Below, piece by piece: positions 45,400 through 52,290 of a DNA stretch of 64,000 bases. Position numbers and translations under genes: made by a program. The stretch comes from Planctomycetota bacterium (GTDB lineage Bacteria > Planctomycetota > UBA1135 > GCA-002686595), in the NCBI GenBank assembly GCA_029259605.1, contig JAJDEV010000115.1, forward strand, positions 1-64,000, in the 5' to 3' direction. The notes beneath the pieces were generated by a model, which saw only the letters and a list, made by a program, of their open reading frames with translations, did no database searches and was not told where the DNA came from. Within the stretch, counting starts at the first letter, position 1. Each line of letters opens with the position of its first letter.

Positions 45400-46494
45400 T
45401 CACGCATTGCGCGGTACGAGGTAGTTCTCGTAGAGCTTCGTCGCCACGCCGGCGACCCGTTCGTCGGGAATGGTCAGACACTCGGCCCAGACCAGGAGCG
45501 GATGGGCGAGCGGGACGGGCTGACGGGGAAGCCGATAGTCGTCGCCCAGGCCGTAGCGCGCGAGCAGCGTGATCGGCCCCTCCTCCGCCGGCACGAGCTT
45601 CAGGGCCTTGGCAACCTTGCGCTGCTGCGCCGGCGGCGTGTGGATCGTCGCGCGGTCCGTTCGCAGGAAGCGAGTGAGTCGTCCGGCGGCGCGCTCTCCG
45701 CCGAGGAGGCATCCGAGGTCTGGCTCGACCTCGGCCATTCTCCTCTCGAGGCCTCCCTCGTCCTCGAGTTTCAGCATCCGATAGCGCTGAGGGCGGAGCT
45801 TGGGACGCAGTGTGGTCGCCCAGCCGTCGGCAAAGCGTCGCAGTCCCTCGACCCGGTCGGCGACGCGCCACTGGCGCTTTCCAACGGGCTCGAGGATGCG
45901 GAGCTCGACGAGCTTGTTGCGGCCCTTGCCGATCAGGCCGAGCGCGATCCCCGCTCGGTCGGCGAGCTCTTGCTGGATCGCTTCGCCTGCATCGGGATCC
46001 CGAAGGAAGACGCCGAGGAGTTTGATCTCCGCGCCGGTGAGGTTCGGGCGCGCACGCAGTTCATGCGCGGCTGGGCGCCGCCCATCCACGAACAGGTACA
46101 GGCCCGGAGCGCGGAGATACGCGTTGCCCCCGAGGTCCACGTAGGCCACTTCCTTTTCGCGCAGAGCCTCGCCGACTGCCTTGGGGATGCGCCGGGCACA
46201 GACGAGCAGACGCTCGTCTCGAAGCTTCTTGGCGAGCTGAACGAGCGCGCCAACATGAGCGAGTCGGATCATCGGCTTGACCTCGACCGCGTAGGGAAGC
46301 CTGTGTTCTCCGAGGCGAGCCTCCACATACCCGTCCACTTGACGTTGCCGGTTCCCATCCGGTCGCTTCCGTTTCCACGTCAGTCCCCCGACTTCTTCCT
46401 GAACGGCTGCGAGGCAACGCTCGAGCAGTTCGAGCTCGTAGGCGTCTCGCTCGTTCCGACGCGGCTTCGCAGGGCCTTCGCGGTTCTCCTTCAT
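45400..46494 (-). CDS. Large AbiEi-family antitoxin, apparently orphan
   Basis: The 364-aa protein resembles the long form of AbiEi (type IV toxin-antitoxin regulator). The N-terminal part contains RQVDGYVEARLGEHRLPYAVEVKP, a nuclease-like strand pattern with E and K. The middle holds EIKLLGVFLRDPDAGEAIQQELADRAGIALGLIGKGRNKLVE, a winged helix. The C-terminal block PHPP-like HTPPAQQRKVAKALKLVPAEEGPITLL completes the family pattern. The usual toxin gene (AbiEii nucleotidyltransferase) should follow on the same strand, but downstream there is only the helicase relic at 45254. The antitoxin therefore seems orphaned by recombination. Confidence 0.75.
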   Translation of the reverse strand: MKENREGPAKPRRNERDAYELELLERCLAAVQEEVGGLTWKRKRPDGNRQRQVDGYVEARLGEHRLPYAVEVKPMIRLAHVGALVQLAKKLRDERLLVCARRIPKAVGEALREKEVAYVDLGGNAYLRAPGLYLFVDGRRPAAHELRARPNLTGAEIKLLGVFLRDPDAGEAIQQELADRAGIALGLIGKGRNKLVELRILEPVGKRQWRVADRVEGLRRFADGWATTLRPKLRPQRYRMLKLEDEGGLERRMAEVEPDLGCLLGGERAAGRLTRFLRTDRATIHTPPAQQRKVAKALKLVPAEEGPITLLARYGLGDDYRLPRQPVPLAHPLLVWAECLTIPDERVAGVATKLYENYLVPRNA

Positions 46495-46663
46495 CTGGGG
46501 TCCTCGAACGCTCCCTTGGACGGGCTTCGTGGGGCACGCATTTTCAGTCTAGTCGTCTTTTCATGAAACGTGAAACACGGCAAAATCCGAAAAATGGCTC
46601 CCCTGGATGGCCTGGGAAGGGCTGGAGCGCCCAATGGCGGCGCTGACCCACTCGCCGCACCCG

Positions 46664-46800
46664 GCTCTTCATCGCCGCGTTCGTATCGGCGTGCGCGGAC
46701 GACGGACACGGCGAGTTGGTCACGCAGGACGCGTTCGCCTGGTTGCGCGCGCACCCCACGAAGGACTCGCTGGTCGAGCTCTATCGCGCGCACGAACTGC
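46664..46800 (+). pseudogene. Unidentified coding fragment
   Basis: A run of about 45 codons with strongly GC-biased third positions reads in frame on the plus strand (AFVSACADDG, then QDAFAWLRAHPTKDSLVELY). It has no start and loses frame at about 46800. I do not recognise the family. It is one of the broken pieces filling 46495-47100 between the orphan antitoxin and the 749-aa gene. The rest of that stretch (46495-46663) appears to be the antitoxin's promoter region. Confidence 0.3.
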
Positions 46801-47104
46801 CCGACGCCCGGTGCATTCCAGCTCGGCGGCCTCGGGCTCGCGGCAGCGGGGCGAACTCCTGGGGTTCCACGCGTTGCGCTCGGCGCGACCCATCCGGACG
46901 CACGCTGGGCTGCTTCAAGGTCGAAGCGGTCGAACAGCGCAGCGTGCGGACCTCCGCCTCCACCTCCGCGGGGCCGTGGTCGTGCGTGTCGTCCCACGGC
47001 ACGAGCGCGAGGAGCGCCGGCGGGGCTGCGCCCGTCGCGTCCTCGATCGCGGCCGATCCGTCGTGCGCGCCCGAGTGCGGGGAGGCGTCCCGCGTCGCGC
47101 TCAT
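46780..47104 (-). pseudogene. Decayed gene overlapping the 749-aa gene stop
   Basis: An ATG at 47104 overlaps the stop of the 749-aa gene (ATGA), the usual sign of a coupled second gene. The frame reads about 58 codons (including LLALVPWDDTHDHGPAEVEAEV), and then coding character jumps to another frame (LFDRFDLEAAQRASGWV) near 46930 and fades near 46800. It looks like a frameshifted and truncated partner gene; its family is not recognised. Confidence 0.35.
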
Positions 47105-49350
47105 TCCGCGGGGGCGAGGCCGAGCTCCCGCAGGAGCTCCGCGCGCGGCACTTCGATCGGGCCGTAGGGCGAGCCGATCGGCGACATGGTGTTCACGAGC
47201 AGCGCGACGCGGCGGCGGCCGTCGGCGGTCTTGCACGCCTCGCGCGGCGTGAGGTCGCCGAGCGCCGGGACGCGCTCGTCGGGCCAGCGCAGGCAGCGCT
47301 CGCGCGCGAACTCCCTGAGGGACTCGAGGGCGTCCGGCGTCGGAGGCTCGGGCGGCGGGCCGGGCAGGCGATCGTCGAGCGGCACCGCCGCGGAGTCGGT
47401 CGCGTGGCTCGTCGCGCGCTCGAAGCGCACACCCGGCACGGCGTCGAGCCATTCGCGCGCACGCTCGAGACGACGGCGCGCGTTCACTTCGACGACGAGC
47501 CGGTCGTCCAGGAGCTCGAGGCGGGCGAGCACGGTTCGCTCGCCCGTATCGGACGGCGCGGACAACCAGGTCCAATCTCCCTCGACGTCGTCGTGGTCGA
47601 CGTCCTCGCGCTTCGCGAGCGCGCGCTCCAGCGCCTTCGGCTCCGCGACGCGGAACGTGGCCGTGCTCGGCTCGAAGGGGTCGCCGTCGGTGTTCGTCAG
47701 CACGGGCGGGCGCCGCCGGCGGTCCCGGGCCCAGGACCAGAGTTGCCCCAAGAGGTGCGCGTCCGAACGCAGGCCTTCGGGCGAGAGCTCGGCGCCCGCG
47801 CGTTCCAGCGCCTGCAACGCGTCGCGGACGTCGTGCCCCGCGAGCGGCGGACCGGCGATCGCCGAAAAGGTCCAGCCTCCGTCGTGCGGGACGTGGAGCA
47901 GGCGCAGGGGAAGGTAGAGGCCTTCGCGAGCGCCGCTCGACAGAGCGCGATCGTGCAGCGTGTACCGCCGGCCGGAGAGCACGTCCGTCACCTCGATCGC
48001 GACGCCGGGCTCGCACGCGTCGACACGGTAGATGGAGACCTCCGCGTCCCGGCGCGCCTCGAGCAGCACGCGCTCGTCCGGATCGAGGCGCTTGCGCGTG
48101 AGGCGTCGCTCGACGCGCGTCTTCGAGCGCCGCGTGGCGCGGTAGTCGGCGGCGAACCACTCGATGTAGGCACCGATGGGCGAGACGTCGCCGAGCTCCT
48201 CGAGGAACGCCTGCAGCTCCTGGTCGCTGCCGAAGAAGCGCGCGCTCGTCCGCGCCGAGTCGGCGTCGAGCGTCTCCTCGCTCAGGGACTTCGCGACGCG
48301 CCGGTCCGCGTCCTTCCAGCGCGCGAGGGGGCTCGATGCGACCTCGTCCTCCGCCTCCTCGACCGCCATCTCTCCGATCGCGGCGGCGATGTCCCGCGCT
48401 TGCGAGGAGTCGGGGTCGAGCGAGCTCTTGACGTCGAGCGCGGCCAGCCCGGAGGCCAGGGCGGCGTGCAGGCGCCCGTCGGCGATCACGACTTCGCGCG
48501 GCAGGCCGAACTCGCGGAAGGCGCCCGTGAGCATCTCGCTCACGGGGGCCAGGTCGTCGCCGAGCGTGATCGTGTTCGCGATCACCAGGCCGCGACGTTC
48601 CTCGGCCACGAACACGCCGAAGACGGCGCGCTCGTCGCCCTCGATCCCGCCGGGCATGGAAACGAGCGCGAGGCACCAGCGCTGGTCGCTGCGCGGCAGG
48701 TCGCCGAGGTCGCGCGGGAGCGCCAGGAGCGGCGGAAGGTCGTGGAGGAGCACGTCCTTCGGCCAGGGGATGCGGCGCGCGGTCACGCTCGGCCGCTTCG
48801 GCGCGCCGCCGATCTCGAGTTCGAGCACTTCGCTCGGCGGCTCGCCCGAAGCGAGGATCGGGATCGGGTGCAGTTCGCCCGCGTCGTGCGCGGCCAGCAC
48901 GCCGCGCAGCGCCCACAGCACCGTGCGCAGCTCCGGCCGCCGCGCCGGTCGCGCGAGTTCGAAGGCCGGCTTGGCGAACACGACCGGCATCGCACGCTCG
49001 CGACTCGGGCTGAGTCCCGCGGCGAGCACCAGCCGCCGAAACTCGTCGGCGATCTCCGCCCAGGCAGCGAACGAAACGGAGAGGTAGTTGCGCTCGTGCT
49101 CCGCGCTCTCCAGCTCGTAGCCGAGCGTGAGTTGCGCCATGTCCGCGAGGGCACCCGCGCCGGTGAACATGGCGAGTCCGAACTCCTCGCCCGCCTGCCC
49201 CATGACACTGACGGCCAGCGGGAACTCCTCGTCCGGAACGCGCAGCGAGAAGAACGCGTCGCCCGGGACCTCGCGCCACAGCCGGCGACGGTAGAACTCG
49301 AGCGCGGTCTCGACGACGTCGCGGGCGAGGCGATCGCGGCGTTCGGGCAT
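47101..49350 (-). CDS. 749-aa protein of unknown function (DUF7309/DUF6930-like)
   Basis: The protein is soluble, with no signal peptide or membrane helix. Residues about 235-345 (FGVFVAEERRGLVIANTI, PREVVIADGRLHAALASGL) resemble the DUF7309/DUF6930 domains that occur in SEC-C-containing proteins. A helical acidic region covers 345-440. The C-terminus holds ALGDLTPREACKTADGRRRV, a motif I associate with the end of those same proteins and with toxin-binding domains of Xre/ParS-type antitoxins. No catalytic motif is evident and the SEC-C zinc motif itself is missing. It lies between two helicase-3'-end relics, inside the mosaic, so a defence role is plausible but unproven. Confidence 0.55.
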   Translation of the reverse strand: MPERRDRLARDVVETALEFYRRRLWREVPGDAFFSLRVPDEEFPLAVSVMGQAGEEFGLAMFTGAGALADMAQLTLGYELESAEHERNYLSVSFAAWAEIADEFRRLVLAAGLSPSRERAMPVVFAKPAFELARPARRPELRTVLWALRGVLAAHDAGELHPIPILASGEPPSEVLELEIGGAPKRPSVTARRIPWPKDVLLHDLPPLLALPRDLGDLPRSDQRWCLALVSMPGGIEGDERAVFGVFVAEERRGLVIANTITLGDDLAPVSEMLTGAFREFGLPREVVIADGRLHAALASGLAALDVKSSLDPDSSQARDIAAAIGEMAVEEAEDEVASSPLARWKDADRRVAKSLSEETLDADSARTSARFFGSDQELQAFLEELGDVSPIGAYIEWFAADYRATRRSKTRVERRLTRKRLDPDERVLLEARRDAEVSIYRVDACEPGVAIEVTDVLSGRRYTLHDRALSSGAREGLYLPLRLLHVPHDGGWTFSAIAGPPLAGHDVRDALQALERAGAELSPEGLRSDAHLLGQLWSWARDRRRRPPVLTNTDGDPFEPSTATFRVAEPKALERALAKREDVDHDDVEGDWTWLSAPSDTGERTVLARLELLDDRLVVEVNARRRLERAREWLDAVPGVRFERATSHATDSAAVPLDDRLPGPPPEPPTPDALESLREFARERCLRWPDERVPALGDLTPREACKTADGRRRVALLVNTMSPIGSPYGPIEVPRAELLRELGLAPAE

Positions 49351-49441
49351 GGGGGAGAGTCTAACTTCGATCGCTCGTGCCCGGCGAGGACCTGGCGCCC
49401 CGCGTCGAGGGCCGGTCGCCCCGTCGTGCTTGCAATCCGGA

Positions 49442-49458
49442 GTCGTGGGTTCGACTCA
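49442..49458 (+). repeat. tRNA T-arm-like repeat, copy B
   Basis: GTCGTGGGTTCGA (13 bases, 49442-49454) is identical to tRNA-Arg 33867-33879 and runs in the same direction. It continues CTCA where the tRNA has ATCC. It abuts the TGA of the helicase relic. The preceding 20 bases (CTTGCAATCCGGA) also look like an anticodon-arm remainder, but no complete cloverleaf can be drawn. Confidence 0.5.
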
Positions 49459-49987
49459 CGCGACCGCCGCCGCGAAGGACGCGTACAGATCCCCCGAAAG
49501 CGCGTGCTCCAACCGCCAAGTCACCGCCATCGGCCGCTCCCCCCGATGCTCCACATACCTCGCCGGCCCAAGGAACCAGAACGCCCGCTCATCCGTCCGC
49601 AACCGCGCGAACAGCATGACGCTGCTCCCCATCGCCACGTGCTTCTGATACCGCACCCCCGTCTCCGAATCCGCACGCGTTGCCGACTGGCTCTCCCAGT
49701 GGATCAGCTCGCGGCTGATGGCGTAGTCGCGGTAGCGCGTCGTCGGTGAGAACTGGCCGCTCGTCTTGTCGAGCGTGAAGGCGAACAGGTCCGCCGCGGC
49801 TTCCTCCGCCCAATACACGCCCGATTGCCACGGCGCGACCTTGGCGCCGCTGCCGACGCCGAAGCCGGCCAGGATCTCGAGGCGCGTGTAGCGACCGTGG
49901 ACTTGGAGCGGGACGCCCTGTTGCTCGGCGAGCGCGGTGTGGACGTGGTCGGTGCGAGTGGCGAGCACGTCGAGGAGGTCGAGCAGC
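49456..49987 (-). pseudogene. 532-bp copy of the DUF3427 helicase 3' end, copy B
   Basis: The segment aligns without any gap to 52291-52822, with roughly fifteen substitutions (about 97 % identity by eye), seven of them in the 35 bases next to the stop codon. It encodes the last ~177 residues of the helicase in an uninterrupted frame from LLDLLDVLATRTDHV to the TGA. It has no start or helicase motifs. The similarity ends abruptly at 49987, where a different relic begins. A recent duplication, or gene conversion with the full copy 2.8 kb away, explains the high identity. Confidence 0.9.
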
Positions 49988-50129
49988 AGATCGGGGGGGC
50001 GGTGTGGCTCAGCAGGACGCGAAAGCGGAAGTGGGCGCGCTTCGGCTCCGCTTGCGCCGCCCTGGGGCCTTCCGCTTCCTTCTTCTGGCAGCAGCGCTTG
50101 AACTTGCGCGCGCGTCCACAGAGACAAGG
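49988..50129 (-). pseudogene. SEC-C / pRiA4b ORF-3-like fragment fused to the helicase relic
   Basis: In the minus-strand frame starting at 50129 the sequence encodes PCLCGRARKFKRCC, a SEC-C zinc motif (C-x-C-x8-C-C), and then HFRFRVLLSHTAPPI, which resembles the start of the pRiA4b ORF-3 domain (usually ending PPIWRR). The fragment is cut exactly where the helicase copy begins (49987) and is not in frame with it. A stop codon lies directly upstream, so nothing is expressed as a normal gene. The remaining 200 bases to 50346 hold the tRNA-like repeat at 50189 and no gene. Confidence 0.65.
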
Positions 50130-50188
50130 TTAGTTGCGACCGGTGGTTCGAGCGCGTTGCGTCGGCGCAGCATAGCGGACCGGCGATC

Positions 50189-50215
50189 GCGGATTCGAAT
50201 CCGGCGGGGCGCGCC
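50189..50215 (+). repeat. tRNA 3'-end-like repeat
   Basis: This sequence aligns with the 3' end of tRNA-Arg (33871-33897) at about 20 of 27 positions, including the T-loop core GATTCGAATCC and the acceptor-like GGGGCG. No tRNA body precedes it. It lies in the same orientation as the tRNA and as copies B and C, about 160 bases before the membrane-protein/HEPN cassette. It is possibly a degenerate attachment site. Confidence 0.45.
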
Positions 50216-50346
50216 GGCGATGGCGGGAGCCGAACGCACGAGCTCCCCCCTCCTCCTCGCACCATTGGAAAGAGCCCGCGCAAGCGCTTCAGGACGTCCT
50301 CCCGTGGCTCTGCCGGGGATTATCACCCTGATGCAGGGAAGCCTAG

Positions 50347-51135
50347 TTGCCAAGACCGGGGAAGGCTAGGCTGCCGTACGTGGAAGAACTCCATGACGGG
50401 CGGTCCGGGTGGCGGTCGTTGGCGAGTCTGCGCCGCGTGTGGCGTTGGTTCAGTGACACAATGACCATCGTGGGACTTGGCGGAGTGTCAGACGACGTGG
50501 GTGTCTGGCAAACTTGGAACCCGTTTCCCGGCGGAGTGTTCGCTTGGCTCCTGATCGTTGTCGGGGTCGCTCTCGCCAGGACGGGCCTCGACTACTGGAG
50601 CAATCTCTTCCGTCGCCTCAGAGCGCGCTTGACGCAGGCTTCATTCCGGCTAGAAGCACCGGTCTTCTGTTCTCAGTTCACGCCCCATACGAGGGATCTG
50701 GACGAGACCCCCGCCCGCATCGGGTTGACATTCATAGTCGTCAACCTCTCGACCGAACCCGTAGCCTTCGACGATCGAGTGCGCGGCTACTTCGTCGTCA
50801 ACCGAACTGAGTCGATCCACGGGCTTTCCCTAAAGGGTCCGAGAGAACTCGCGCCGCTTGGGCATTCGACGATTACCCTGTGCGCGCAGATCGACGAGGG
50901 GTTGGCCGGTGCGATTCGATCAGCAAGAGACAGCGAGCCGAAGAATCGCTTGGAATTCACAGAGATGGCCTCGATATCGCTTCAGCATGTCGAAGTCAGC
51001 GTGAAGTCCAAGGAAGGCAGGGGTGTGCTCGCCCTACCCCCGGAGCTCCGCATTCGGGACGGCTGGTGGGCTCAAGTCGTATGCTCAGCTGACATCCGCG
51101 CGGCAATGGGCGGAGCCTCAACCGAGATTCGGTAG
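50347..51135 (+). CDS. Single-pass membrane protein of unknown function, partner of a HEPN gene
   Basis: The 262-aa protein has one transmembrane helix at about residues 62-82 (GVFAWLLIVVGVALARTG) followed by a beta-rich domain to the end (IGLTFIVVNLSTEPVAF, HSTITLCAQIDEG). I do not recognise a family. The TTG at 50347 has AGGGAAG 5 bases upstream; GTG at 50380 is an alternative. Ten bases separate it from the HEPN-motif gene, and both have lower GC than their surroundings. The pair lies inside the helicase-end array, so I suspect a defence cassette with a membrane-linked sensor. Confidence 0.6.
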   Translation: MPRPGKARLPYVEELHDGRSGWRSLASLRRVWRWFSDTMTIVGLGGVSDDVGVWQTWNPFPGGVFAWLLIVVGVALARTGLDYWSNLFRRLRARLTQASFRLEAPVFCSQFTPHTRDLDETPARIGLTFIVVNLSTEPVAFDDRVRGYFVVNRTESIHGLSLKGPRELAPLGHSTITLCAQIDEGLAGAIRSARDSEPKNRLEFTEMASISLQHVEVSVKSKEGRGVLALPPELRIRDGWWAQVVCSADIRAAMGGASTEIR

Positions 51136-51144
51136 GAGCGATTC

Positions 51145-51864
51145 GTGAAGAGGGACGGAGACGATTTCCAGCGCGATATCCTGGCCTCGGGGACTGGAGG
51201 CAAGCGCAGCTACCTCTCTCAGCAGCATCTTTGGTCGGCTGAGCTGCTTGCTCGGAAGGCCCAGGAGTTGGAAGACGGAGCCACGCAGCCCGATCCGCCC
51301 TTGAAGCCCAACCGGGATCACCGGGCATTTGTGATCGGGTCCGTGCTGAGTTCGGTTGCTTACCTTGAAGCTTCGATCAATGAGCTCTTTGGTGATGCCG
51401 TGGATGGCGGCGATGGTCAGCGCCAGCTTGATACGGATACTGTTGCGCGTTTGGCCCGAGTGTGGGGGATAGGCAACGAACGCGCCCGCATGTTGGACAA
51501 GTACGAGCTGGCACTTTTCGCGGCTGGGAAGCCTCCTCTGGACCGAGGCAATGCAACGTACGGCAACGCTAAGGGCGTCGTAGCACTCCGCAACGCACTC
51601 GTTCACTATTCTCCTGAATGGCACTACTTCGGCGAAGCAGGGCCGCAGCCGCCGCAGGAGCGACATCGGCTGGAGAAGACCTTGGGAGGGAAGTTCACTC
51701 CGAATTGCCTCGCCGATTCGCTCTTGCCGTTCTTCCCCGATAAGTGCCTTGGTGGCGGTTGTGCACGGTGGTCGATCGAATCCGGCAAGGCATTCTATGA
51801 AGACTTTCGCCAGAAGATCGGTCTTCCACCGGAGCGCGCTTCGGAGCTTCTCGAATGGCAGTAG
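51145..51864 (+). CDS. HEPN-motif protein, putative RNase
   Basis: The 239-aa helical protein starts at a GTG with GGAG 6 bases upstream. It carries ALRNALVHYSPEW near residue 148, in which R-x4-H (RNALVH) is the HEPN RNase motif. An N-terminal helix, VIGSVLSSVAYLEASINELF near residue 70, is also typical of HEPN folds. The protein is unrelated in sequence to the other HEPN-motif protein at 44517. It probably cuts RNA in response to a signal from its membrane-protein partner; there is no direct evidence for the substrate. C-terminal cysteines (PDKCLGGGCARW) are a local oddity. Confidence 0.68.
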   Translation: MKRDGDDFQRDILASGTGGKRSYLSQQHLWSAELLARKAQELEDGATQPDPPLKPNRDHRAFVIGSVLSSVAYLEASINELFGDAVDGGDGQRQLDTDTVARLARVWGIGNERARMLDKYELALFAAGKPPLDRGNATYGNAKGVVALRNALVHYSPEWHYFGEAGPQPPQERHRLEKTLGGKFTPNCLADSLLPFFPDKCLGGGCARWSIESGKAFYEDFRQKIGLPPERASELLEWQ

Positions 51865-51869
51865 AAGTC

Positions 51870-52021
51870 CTACCCGACCAGCGTCTCGTAGGTCATCACG
51901 TCGGAGGACATGAGCACGACGAGCGTGTCCCGGAAGAGGTACGGTTCACCCTCGACCTGGAACGGCCGGCGCACGCCGCGCGTGACGACGGCCAGGTCGT
52001 GCGCGGGATCGCCGCGCTCAG
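51870..52021 (-). pseudogene. C-terminal fragment of an unidentified gene
   Basis: The minus-strand frame reads about 50 coding-like residues (AHDLAVVTRGVRRPFQVE, then FRDTLVVLMSSDVMTYETL) ending in a stop at 51870, with no start. The pattern resembles the tail of an exported beta-rich protein but I cannot assign it. It is convergent with the HEPN gene, whose stop lies 6 bases away. Confidence 0.35.
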
Positions 52022-52024
52022 CTA

Positions 52025-52264
52025 GGAGCGACCGACGAGGAGAATGGACACGCGCTTCGCGCCGGTTTTCGGTTCCGAGCAAACGAGAGACTGGAACTGA
52101 ACGGCGGATTCGGTGTCGACGACATCGACGATTCCGAGTCTGGCTTCGATGGCGGGGCGGTTGTTGCATTGAGCGAAGTGATAAGCGGAACGATCGGCGT
52201 GAGCGTGTCGGACGACGCAACAGCGCTCACCTTCGGACTCCGGATCTACTTCGGATCGGACTAG
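52025..52264 (+). pseudogene. C-terminal fragment of an outer-membrane beta-barrel gene
   Basis: About 79 codons read in one frame to TAG at 52262 (HALRAGFRFRANERLELNGG, then GTIGVSVSDDATALTFGLRIYF). Alternating polar and apolar residues and an aromatic end (IYFGSD) are typical of a beta-barrel terminus. No start or signal sequence remains. It is another relic wedged against the helicase 3' end, whose stop lies 27 bases further on. Confidence 0.5.
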
Positions 52265-52290
52265 GAGCCAAAGGGTTCCGTCGGTTCGGT

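Noticed and set aside
46566-47100. A complete gene for a Tat-exported protein (GLGLAAAG-like segment near 46815)
   Set aside because: The hydrophobic-looking run has no twin-arginine start and the frame does not continue as coding sequence.
49370-49460. A complete tRNA gene at the T-arm-like sequence
   Set aside because: No D-arm, anticodon stem or matching acceptor could be drawn; only the T-arm-like part is convincing.
46570-49749. 1059-codon plus-strand open frame
   Set aside because: It runs antisense to the 749-aa gene and through relics; no coherent domains. Only the short GC3-biased run at 46664-46800 may be a true fragment.
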